A stretch of 41,530 bases of DNA from Dehalococcoidales bacterium (GTDB lineage Bacteria; Chloroflexota; Dehalococcoidia; Dehalococcoidales; UBA3254). Made by a program: the position numbers and the translations under genes. The notes beneath the pieces were generated by a model, which ran no database searches, was not told the origin of the DNA, and saw only the letters and a list, made by a program, of their open reading frames with translations. The stretch spans positions 1 to 41,530 of the forward strand of contig JAFGOB010000137.1 in NCBI GenBank assembly GCA_016926695.1, given 5' to 3'. Shown here in pieces: positions 8,901 through 15,871 of this stretch (positions within the stretch are counted from its first letter, which is position 1; each line of letters begins with the position of its first letter).

Positions 8901-10638
8901 TTGGTACCGGCGTCGCCGGAGCGGCCGTCAGGCTGAAATCAGGATCGCCTTCTATTGCTACCAGCGGATCGCCGGTTAGATTCAATACATCCGTACCGGC
9001 ATTGTTATTGATGGTAAAGGTACGGACAACCTCTCCCCCGGACACATCGGCTCCGCCGAAGTCGGTATGGTCGCTGAGGTTAGGTGTGCTGTCTCCGCAA
9101 ACAATTTCCAATGAATTTCCCGTCACCTCCATTTCAGGGGCCGGAAGGCTGTTTCCCTGGATATTTAGAACATAGGGATTTTCATCCGCGTCATTGTTGG
9201 TTATGGAGATAGCGGCGTTTTTGCCGCCGAGGGTGGTTGGAGAGAAACGTACCGTAAAGTCGGTGCTTTCAGCACCACTTATATTTGAATCAGGCTGGTC
9301 TTCAATGTTGAACTGGCCGCTGTCAGCGCCGGTAACGATGAGAGGCGTGGTCAGTGTAAGGTCCCATGTTCCCTGGTTCTCGATAGTGAAGATAACATCC
9401 AGAGAACCGCCGTTTTTAACATCTCCGAAATCGTAACTGCCGGATAGGTCTGTCGTGTCCTGTTTGAGGTTGATCTCTATACCCAGGTTCAGGTAGATCA
9501 CATTTTGTTGGTATGAGTTACCTGTTATGATATCAAGGTCGGTATCGCTGTCTATGTCACCCAGGACAATCGATTCGGTATCTTCGGCTCCGATGCCGAA
9601 GTTGACGCCGATATTGAAATGACCGCTGCCGTCATTGATATAGACCACGTTTTGCTGAAAGACATTTCCTGCGGCGATGTCAATGTCACCGTCACTATCC
9701 ACGTCTCCCGGGGTAACCGGCCAGGTGGCATCGCTGCCGGTACCGAAGTTGACGCCGGGAGTGAAGTTACCGCTGCCGTCATTAAAGTAGACCACATTTT
9801 GCCCGAAATAATTTCCCGCAACAAGGTCGAGATCGGTGTCGCCATCCACATCGCCCAGTGCGATCGAACGGGTGTCATCAATTCCGGTGCCGAAATTTTT
9901 ATCGGTACCGAAACCGCGGGATTGGTCATTGATATAGACCGCGTTTTGTTCCATGCTGTTACCGATGGCGATATCGGGGTAGGTATCCCCATTAACATCC
10001 CCCACGGCAACGGTGTAGGTATCATCGAATCCCGTACTGAAGTTTACACTGGTATCAAACCCGCCGAAGCCGTCGTTGAAATAGACTGCGTTTTGATCCA
10101 GACTATTTCCCACAACAATGTCGAGATAGCCGTCATTATCCATATCGCCCAGGGCCAGAGAGTCCGTGCCATCCCAGCCGGTGCCGAAATCAACGCTTGT
10201 ATCGAATCCGCCGGAGCCATCGTTGAGATATATTACATTTTGATCGAAGAAATTTCCCACCACGATATCCAGGTGGCTGTCGTTATCCATATCCCCCAGA
10301 GCGATCGAGCAGGTCCAATCGACACCGGTGCCGAAGCCGGCGGAGTCATCAAATCCTCCGGAGCTATTGCCAAAATAGACCACGTTTTGCTCTGCTGCAT
10401 TTCCCACGGCAATATCCGGATAGCCGTCTCCGTTCAAATCCCCATATGCGACTGCGCAGGTAGCGTCAGATCCTGTGCCGAAATACAGGCTGTTTACCCC
10501 GGGACCGCCGTTGGCGGATATCACGGACAACTGCCGGCTGAAGGGTACCGGCAATATCCACGTTAGCAGAAGAATACAGATCGCAATAATAATGGCTGTA
10601 GTCCTGAGTAGTCTTTTGAAGGTTGAAGCTTTCATCAT
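5965..10638 (-). CDS. Giant surface protein: FG-GAP/VCBS, ASH-like, beta-helix, YDG repeats, C-terminal anchor
   Basis: The 1557 aa product is exported. An N-terminal hydrophobic helix (about 13-30) acts as signal peptide, and a C-terminal helix (about 1530-1552) followed by LNRRSR anchors it. In order: seven FG-GAP/VCBS-like repeats of about 47 aa (about 50-383), each with a calcium-type D-x-D-x-D core such as GDLNGDGYPDIAVGN; two choice-of-anchor D/ASH-like beta domains (about 386-510 and 510-623); a fibronectin-like domain (about 625-735); a NosD/pectate-lyase-like right-handed beta-helix opening with VPDDEGKIQYAVNAA (about 738-1150); three YDG repeats (about 1156-1415, KVYDG); an Ig-like domain; and the anchor. 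It is probably an adhesin or outer scaffold. YDG repeats 2 and 3 are nearly identical. No sortase motif is present. Confidence 0.9.
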   Translation of the reverse strand: MMKASTFKRLLRTTAIIIAICILLLTWILPVPFSRQLSVISANGGPGVNSLYFGTGSDATCAVAYGDLNGDGYPDIAVGNAAEQNVVYFGNSSGGFDDSAGFGTGVDWTCSIALGDMDNDSHLDIVVGNFFDQNVIYLNDGSGGFDTSVDFGTGWDGTDSLALGDMDNDGYLDIVVGNSLDQNAVYFNDGFGGFDTSVNFSTGFDDTYTVAVGDVNGDTYPDIAIGNSMEQNAVYINDQSRGFGTDKNFGTGIDDTRSIALGDVDGDTDLDLVAGNYFGQNVVYFNDGSGNFTPGVNFGTGSDATWPVTPGDVDSDGDIDIAAGNVFQQNVVYINDGSGHFNIGVNFGIGAEDTESIVLGDIDSDTDLDIITGNSYQQNVIYLNLGIEINLKQDTTDLSGSYDFGDVKNGGSLDVIFTIENQGTWDLTLTTPLIVTGADSGQFNIEDQPDSNISGAESTDFTVRFSPTTLGGKNAAISITNNDADENPYVLNIQGNSLPAPEMEVTGNSLEIVCGDSTPNLSDHTDFGGADVSGGEVVRTFTINNNAGTDVLNLTGDPLVAIEGDPDFSLTAAPATPVPIGNSTAFQVTFSPQLLGQRTANITIANDDPSENPYTFAIQGMGTTTEINLAPAQPSNLSPEDGAEDLILKPTLEASVFSDPNTGDFHSASQWQVTTIPGNYSSPVFDSGLDTSNKEDIEIPSGILKTNTQYYWHARYQDYNSTWSEWSVETSYSTGNIIYVPDDEGKIQYAVNAASAGDTVMVRDGTYTENVTVDKQVTIQSENGADLTVVQAKKTNEPVCKINTDHVTVVNLTFTDGDTGIHLDSVDHCTICGNNCHHNYDIGIYLINSGGNTISGNTCAMNGSGYVSGGVGLYMCQSPGDTGLADNTVSGNTFNSNLDDGIWIFQSNDMNNIIENNMFINDGLVVDECSNLVVTGNTVNGLPLIYRDGVSNEVIDGVDAGQVVLNGCTSVTVKNLYITGTDNAILLENCSLCRVYHNNCSSNTEAGIFLTDSDNNTIYGNTGNSNGFSGIFLWDSSSNTIYSNICNFNSYSGLLVNAFATQSNDNYFYLNNLNNYRNIYFDEFGSALSNTWHSPEEMTYLYSGGTYSGYLGNYYSDYYGSDENGDGVGDTDLPYITTKGGEDSYPLVSPALTMIGITAGKVYDGGTTAVLDTTGAWFLGLTEGDSVDLVTTSATGIFADKNVGMEKPVTVTGLDLSGADAGQYIFVQPVIMADITAKELTVSGITAENKVYDGNTTAALDTSAASLVGVVTGETVDLDVSGASGAFEDAAAGSGKTVNISGLTISGDDAVNYTLTQPTAAADITAKALTVSGITAENKVYDGNTTAALNTSTAFLAGVIGDDIVTLNTSSATGTFAGAGVGEDIQVTVSGLTIQGAEAGNYSVTQPTATADITPAAPVFSNLGHPAIQAGTLFTTLGGTISCNSLYPTGDVIIILNGVTQPAPVNALNGNFSSVFYTMELSVPGSPYSISYGYPGDANFSVAGPDTSRYLTVIPAVHQSVGGEVNTINKSRVLVPLLAVLVLVVAGVIVRLNRRSR

Positions 10639-11314
10639 GCTTTCTCCTTTAGCAGTTAAACCGGCGGGCTACTAGCTATGTTTAAAACAACTTTAACGGG
10701 TAAAATTCCAAGTTGAAACCAGGACAGATTAAGAAGACCTGTAAAAAATGTCACCCGTTTTATAACAGATTAACATCAAAAACCGCAGGAAACGTAAGTG
10801 TGCTGTTTTTTCTCCTTCCGTAAGGAAGGCTTCATTTATATATACTCCAGGATGATTTCAGGATGATTGGAACAATATAGTACAAATGTAATCGTTATTT
10901 TATACATTTGTCATCAAGTTGTCAAGTATATTACTGGTATATTTCTTCACGGAAATTTTGTATGAAACATTAAGCTGGCATTATTATAGCAACTGAAACA
11001 ATACAAACAATAATTCAGCCTTTACCTGAGACCTCAGATTCAAGAGACTCTCACGTCGGGCTAAGACCTCCTCAGAGTGGACTGAATATGGTACTTTTTC
11101 AGCAGTCTCTTTCGGGAATATAACAGCTTCAGTAGCGAGGGGATTTATCATGTACCAGTCATATGGCGCCCGGCCTTATCCGGCTGCTCTTGAATGGAAA
11201 GTTGGCAGGAAATACGCTAACATATAATAGAAGCTGAGGGTAGAGCAGCTACCACATAACATTTAAGCGGGTTACCTGTGCGGGTATATCCGCTTGATCG
11301 AAGGATGAGATTGA
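10639..11314. other. Long divergent intergenic region with palindromes and a promoter
   Basis: No gene is visible in these 676 bases. Structure: a hairpin CCTTCC-GTAA-GGAAGG (10814-10829); a perfect 9-base inverted repeat ACAAATGTA (10882-10890) and TACATTTGT (10903-10911) with a 12-base spacer, operator-like; a plus-strand promoter TTGGCA (11202-11207), 15-base spacer, TATAAT (11223-11228); and two small hairpins in the resulting leader (11232-11250 and 11265-11295). The last ends just before the ribosome binding site of the next gene. Confidence 0.5.
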
Positions 11315-12094
11315 ATGGGCCGTTTAATAGAAAAAGTGAAGCGCGTACGTCAAACCGAACCTCAACCGATGGGTTTTGTGCTGGGTAAAGCCGCTTCAGG
11401 AAAGATCAGGATGCCGCTGATAGCCTGGATCCAAAGCGAAAACAGGGAGATTATTAACGCGATTCCGGACTATGTACAAGCGGTAATGGTTGAGGTAAGC
11501 AAGGCAGACGACCTGGAGGCACTGGATAAGGTTTGCGATTCCAGTGAAAAAGTAATTGCAGGCGGATGGCTCAGGGGAGCCGGAAGCGGGATTCTGAAAA
11601 AGGCCTTTAGCGCAGCCTGCGATTTCATGGTCTTTCCTCCCGCAACGGCCGTAAATATGGTCCCGAAGGAAAAAACAGACTGTATCCTGGAGCTGGATGC
11701 CGACCTGGACGATGGGCTCATCAGGGCAGTCAATGATTTACCGGTTGAAGCCGTTTTAGTCTTTGGAAAAGAGGTGGATAAGACAATTACGCTGAGCCGG
11801 TTGATGCAAGTCCAGCGGGTGACGTATCTGGTCAGTAAACCCGTGCTGATGTGTGTTTCTTCTTCTTATTCCGAAACGGAAATGCAGGCCCTCTGGGATG
11901 CCGGTATCAGTGCTGCGGTACTGGATCTATCCGGCGAGAAGCCCCTGGAAAAACTGGCTTATTTCGCCGGTGTCATTGAGAAACTTACTCCGCCGGCCTT
12001 ACGCAAAAAAGATCGTATCCGCCCCATCCTGCCGCACCTCCAGGCGGAGCCTGAACCGCCGCAAGGCGATGAAGAAGAGGAAGAGGACGAATAG
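11315..12094 (+). CDS. Uncharacterised protein with TIM-barrel-like pattern and acidic tail
   Basis: This 259 aa soluble protein has no signal peptide. Alternating hydrophobic strands and helices (AVMVEVSKADDLEALDKV, KVIAGGWLRG, CDFMVFPPATAVNMVP, AVLVFGKEVDKTITLS, YLVSKPVLMCVSSSYSE, GISAAVLDLSG) look like a (beta/alpha)n barrel such as phosphate-binding TIM proteins, but no catalytic motif is clear. It ends in a run of Glu/Asp (GDEEEEEDE), a charged tail of unknown role. The start ATG at 11315 has a weak AAGGA-type binding site about 10 bases upstream. It has its own promoter and stands between two surface-protein genes. The family is not named here because I cannot recognise it. Confidence 0.75.
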   Translation: MGRLIEKVKRVRQTEPQPMGFVLGKAASGKIRMPLIAWIQSENREIINAIPDYVQAVMVEVSKADDLEALDKVCDSSEKVIAGGWLRGAGSGILKKAFSAACDFMVFPPATAVNMVPKEKTDCILELDADLDDGLIRAVNDLPVEAVLVFGKEVDKTITLSRLMQVQRVTYLVSKPVLMCVSSSYSETEMQALWDAGISAAVLDLSGEKPLEKLAYFAGVIEKLTPPALRKKDRIRPILPHLQAEPEPPQGDEEEEEDE

Positions 12095-12211
12095 CCGGGT
12101 AGCTGAATCAATACACATACAGCAGATAATGATACACCTCCCTACTGTCCTGATGCTGCTGCGGCAACCTCCGGCTGCTTCCTGTCTACATCTCCGCTAT
12201 AATTCGCTGGC

Positions 12212-12241
12212 TTGACTTATACTGTTTTCAAACAGTAAAAT
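12212..12241 (+). promoter_or_regulatory. Promoter with embedded 18-base palindrome, upstream of the BNR-like surface gene
   Basis: TTGACT (12212-12217), an 18-base spacer and TAAAAT (12236-12241). The spacer and -10 overlap a palindrome with 8-base arms, TACTGTTT-TC-AAACAGTA (12220-12237), a likely repressor site. The expected transcription start falls within a base or two of the ATG at 12249, and no Shine-Dalgarno is visible, which suggests a leaderless message. Confidence 0.5.
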
Positions 12242-12248
12242 AAACGCT

Positions 12249-15200
12249 ATGCTTAAAGCCAGAGTTTTCTTAACACTGGGTGTGTTGACTCTTTTGATTT
12301 CCTCATTACCTGCCTTTTTTACGCTTTCGAGCCGTGCCGGCGACCTGCAATGGACTAGGCTTAATATACCTGCCGACGGTGTGTCCGGTAACTGGCTTTT
12401 AGCGGATGGGTCGGATATACGTCACCTGACCCTGGCGGCAGACGGCACGCTGTATTGCTGCGCCGATCCGTCGGGCACACAATTCCGCTTGTTCAAATCT
12501 GCTGACGGAGGTTTGAGCTGGGCTTACACCGGGCGAGTCCAGTCTGAAATCGTGGATATAGCCGTAAGCCCCTCCGATCCTGAAATTGTGTATTATGCCA
12601 CATCTGCAAGTGTTTACAGGTCGGCTGATGCGGGAAATAATTTTGATTCTCTGGCATTGAGTCCGGGAGGCGCGGGGAACAACGGGCTGGAGATTGTCTC
12701 TATTGACGTTACTTCTTTCGATGACAGCCAGAGAATTGCCGCCGGCGTGTGTGACAGGGCAGAAGGCCGCTACGGAGGTGTTTATCTCCTGGATGAAAGC
12801 CTGTCCGAGGACTGGGTGGACCTGGAGATAGGCAGCTATGATGTTTATTGTGTGGCCTTTTCTCCGCGCTATGCCAGCGACCGGCAAATAGTCGCCGTGG
12901 CAAGCAATGAGACCGACACTGTTGTTACCACTGATATCAACGGCATGGGATGGGGGAATCAGGCCGGTGATGCCCGACTACATTCACTGAAGCCGCTTTC
13001 AGCCGCAATAGCCTTTCCTGAGGACTATAATGCGGATGTTGCATCGGGACAATATATACAGTTCATCGCCCTGGACAGCGGCAGCGGCCTGGGCGGTGTA
13101 TACCGCCTGGAGGCGAGGAGTTCTCCAGCAGCTTCTGAGATCATCGATCTCAATGCGGGCTCCAGGGAAGGAGCGGGGAACAGGGATATAGCCAGCCTGG
13201 CGGTGAAGGGCCAAGCCGCCGGGGCCTTTATCATGGCTGGAATGGCTGATGCCGCAGGTTTATACCTTAGTGAGGATGGAGGCAGTAGCTGGAACCTCAG
13301 TGTCAAAAATCCTACCGGTGACTCAGACACCTGCGTTTTGATGGCTGACGATTTCAGTACCAGCCGGAAGGCCTGTGCGGCTACCTGCGGTACGGAAAGT
13401 GCTTTTTCGATCAGCAGGGACGGGGGTATAACATGGGACCAGTCCGGGCTAATAGACACCCGTATCACGCATATCCTCGATCTGGCGGTATCACCGGCTT
13501 TCGCTTCTGATGGCACCCTGTTCCTGGTCACCGCGGACCTGGAGCACAGCCTGTGGCGAAGCTGGAACGCAGGTGCAAACTGGGAGAGGATTTTTTCCAG
13601 CGCACTGCCGCCGGTCGACAGGATAAAAGGGGTAAAGGTCTCTCCGTCTTATCAGCAAAACGGCATTGTGTTGGTGAACGGCGCCAGCGAAGGCCGGCCC
13701 GTGATCTGGAGATCAACGGACAGCGGGGACACCTGCATCCTCACATATTCAGTAGACCCGGATACGGGAAAAGATGTAAATATTTATGCCTGGGCGATAT
13801 CTCCGGAAGATGTAGTTTTCGTGGGCGGCTTTGACGGAGAGAAATGCGTTGTATACCAGAGCGGAGAAGACAGCCTGGCTTATGTGGATAAGGCTGAAGC
13901 CGGCAGCAGCATGCCCGCATCACTGGCTCTTTCACCTGACTTCAGCCGGGACCAGGCTGTTCTATTAGGCGATATCAACGGCAATGTATACTACTCGGCG
14001 GACCACGGTTGTGTCTTCGAGCCTTTGCCCCTGGATGCGCAGGAGGCGCCCCTGGACGGGACTGTGAGTGTGGCTTTTGACAGCAATTTTGGGCAGAACC
14101 ATACCGTATATGCTTCAGGCGGCGCCGGTGGAGAGGGGATTTTCCGTTTCGTGATTGGGAGCAGCTTCGAATGGGAGCCGATTGATGACACACTGCCGCA
14201 GGGTGCGCAGGTAAGCCGTATCTCTGTCTCCGATGCGGGGGTGCTGTATGGAATATATTCAAGGGACGAAATCAATATCGAGAACAAAGGAGGTCTCGAA
14301 CGTTCCCTGTACCCCTGTTCACCTTCACCCTGTTTCGAAAGCATTACCGCCGGTCTGGGGGACGGCATCGAGATGAACGGGCTGTGGGTCCGGGACAATA
14401 CCCTCTGGTCCGTGGATATAACCAGCACAGAGATCATGGTCTACACGGACTTGTTGGTGTCTCCGGTGGAACTGGAATCGCCTCCTGACGGCGCTGCCGG
14501 GCTGGAAAAGAGTGCTGTACAGATATCATGGCAGGTGCAGGAAGGAGCCGCCGGATACCAGTGGCAGATAGATACCGACGATAAGTTTGCCGGCATACCC
14601 GCGGGCTGTGAAGGGGAGACCGATTCGACGCTGGTAAACCTGCCGTCACTGGATGAGAATACGGTTTATTTCTGGCGAGTCAGGGTGAATTCGCCAGCAC
14701 TCGGTCCCTGGTCGGAAATACGCTCTTTTGATACCTTCCCGGGTCTTGAGGTTCCCAAACTGTCCTCTCCCGGCTCAGGCTCGCGCAGCAGTTTGCAGCC
14801 GGTCTTCAAATGGAGCCTTTGCGAGGGGGCGGAGTGCTATGATCTGGTTGTGGCCGGGGACGAGTCATTTTCCGAAGAGGTGATTCATAAATGCGGGGAT
14901 AATGCCTGTAACTCGAATGTCTGGAAATGCGACCGCACATTGAAATATGACACAGATTATTACTGGAAAGTCCGTGCCGTGCAGGGTGACAAAACCAGCC
15001 AGTGGAGCAGTCCCGGGATTTTTACCACTCAGAAGAAATCATCCGGGTCGAGCTCCGGCGGCGGCAGCGCAGGTTCCGGTTCAAGCAGTACTCCTGCTCC
15101 CACTCCTTCACCGTCGCAAACCGCGGAATCAACCTCTGCCCCGGCGTCTTCGCCCTCCCCGGCACCTTCGCTCTCAGAGACTGCTGCCTCCCTTCCGGTT

Positions 15201-15503
15201 TCTGATCCCACGAATATCGCAGCGCCTTCCCCTTCAAATACCCCCGGACCGCCCGGGACCGGACTGCCGTACAGCCCGGCAGCCGTCACTTCAGCGGCAG
15301 CCACTCCCTCGTCCGGGCCTCTCCCATCCGGGGATTCTTTGCCTGTGACCTCAGTGGCCGGGATTCAGAGCCTGGCTATATCCGGTGAAGCAGGCAGTTC
15401 AAACTCACGGCTTTTGATAATATTATGCGTGGTACTGGCGGTACTCCTGGCCGGTATGACCTTTATAGTGGTCTATCTGTACAGGAAATTAAGACGCTAC
15501 TGA
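12249..15503 (+). CDS. Surface protein: BNR/sortilin-like beta-propeller, two FN3 domains, Ser/Pro stalk, C-terminal anchor
   Basis: 1084 aa with a clear signal peptide (MLKARVFLTLGVLTLLISS). Residues about 35-720 hold many BNR/Asp-box-type repeats such as FKSADGGLSWAYTG, YLSEDGGSSWNLS, SISRDGGITWDQSG and WRSWNAGANWERI, resembling HCF136/sortilin-type propellers. Two fibronectin type III-like domains follow (about 737-830 and 833-928; WRVRVNSPALGPWSEI, WKVRAVQGDKTSQW). Next is a low-complexity Ser/Pro/Thr stalk (about 928-1047), then a transmembrane helix (about 1053-1076) and YRKLRRY inside. The layout is that of a protein displayed away from the cell on a stalk, probably binding polymers or other cells. 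Catalysis is not implied. It shares anchor style with the two other giant proteins. Confidence 0.9.
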   Translation: MLKARVFLTLGVLTLLISSLPAFFTLSSRAGDLQWTRLNIPADGVSGNWLLADGSDIRHLTLAADGTLYCCADPSGTQFRLFKSADGGLSWAYTGRVQSEIVDIAVSPSDPEIVYYATSASVYRSADAGNNFDSLALSPGGAGNNGLEIVSIDVTSFDDSQRIAAGVCDRAEGRYGGVYLLDESLSEDWVDLEIGSYDVYCVAFSPRYASDRQIVAVASNETDTVVTTDINGMGWGNQAGDARLHSLKPLSAAIAFPEDYNADVASGQYIQFIALDSGSGLGGVYRLEARSSPAASEIIDLNAGSREGAGNRDIASLAVKGQAAGAFIMAGMADAAGLYLSEDGGSSWNLSVKNPTGDSDTCVLMADDFSTSRKACAATCGTESAFSISRDGGITWDQSGLIDTRITHILDLAVSPAFASDGTLFLVTADLEHSLWRSWNAGANWERIFSSALPPVDRIKGVKVSPSYQQNGIVLVNGASEGRPVIWRSTDSGDTCILTYSVDPDTGKDVNIYAWAISPEDVVFVGGFDGEKCVVYQSGEDSLAYVDKAEAGSSMPASLALSPDFSRDQAVLLGDINGNVYYSADHGCVFEPLPLDAQEAPLDGTVSVAFDSNFGQNHTVYASGGAGGEGIFRFVIGSSFEWEPIDDTLPQGAQVSRISVSDAGVLYGIYSRDEINIENKGGLERSLYPCSPSPCFESITAGLGDGIEMNGLWVRDNTLWSVDITSTEIMVYTDLLVSPVELESPPDGAAGLEKSAVQISWQVQEGAAGYQWQIDTDDKFAGIPAGCEGETDSTLVNLPSLDENTVYFWRVRVNSPALGPWSEIRSFDTFPGLEVPKLSSPGSGSRSSLQPVFKWSLCEGAECYDLVVAGDESFSEEVIHKCGDNACNSNVWKCDRTLKYDTDYYWKVRAVQGDKTSQWSSPGIFTTQKKSSGSSSGGGSAGSGSSSTPAPTPSPSQTAESTSAPASSPSPAPSLSETAASLPVSDPTNIAAPSPSNTPGPPGTGLPYSPAAVTSAAATPSSGPLPSGDSLPVTSVAGIQSLAISGEAGSSNSRLLIILCVVLAVLLAGMTFIVVYLYRKLRRY

Positions 15504-15871
15504 GGGAACTTAAATCCATAACACTCTTCACCTTGATCAACCATTAAATTGTCTCAAATAACCCTGGGATTGCGTACCGTTTTGGTGAAAAATCCAGATC
15601 GATTAGCCTCTTTTAACGGTGTATCAAGGTTCAGCAGAAGTCACCTTTGTGTATTATGCATCTTCAATCATTTATCTACATATATATAGAATTAACTCAA
15701 TTATAACTCTAATATAAAGAGTTATGAATATGTATTTACGCTAAAAATGTTAAGATCGGTGATAATTCTATTCCGTTTCCGTTTAAAGCACGACATAAGT
15801 ACCCCTGAAAGGTTATAATAGTAACGTCTCCGGAGAACACGGAAGACGAAAAAAAACCGGAAAAAGCAGCG
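15504..15871. other. AT-rich intergenic region with inverted repeat
   Basis: No gene is visible. A perfect inverted repeat ATAACTCT (15703-15710) and AGAGTTAT (15718-15725) with a 7-base spacer lies in very AT-rich DNA about 150 bases before the ABC-F gene and could be an operator. No hairpin plus T run marks the end of the upstream gene. Confidence 0.4.

Noticed and set aside
9619..10566. Long open frame on the plus strand (315 codons)
   Set aside because: It is the antisense shadow of the FG-GAP repeats of the real minus-strand gene; its own repeats only mirror that gene.
10814..10829. Hairpin CCTTCC-GTAA-GGAAGG as a terminator
   Set aside because: No T run follows the stem on either transcribed strand; it is within the likely 5' leader of the minus-strand gene.
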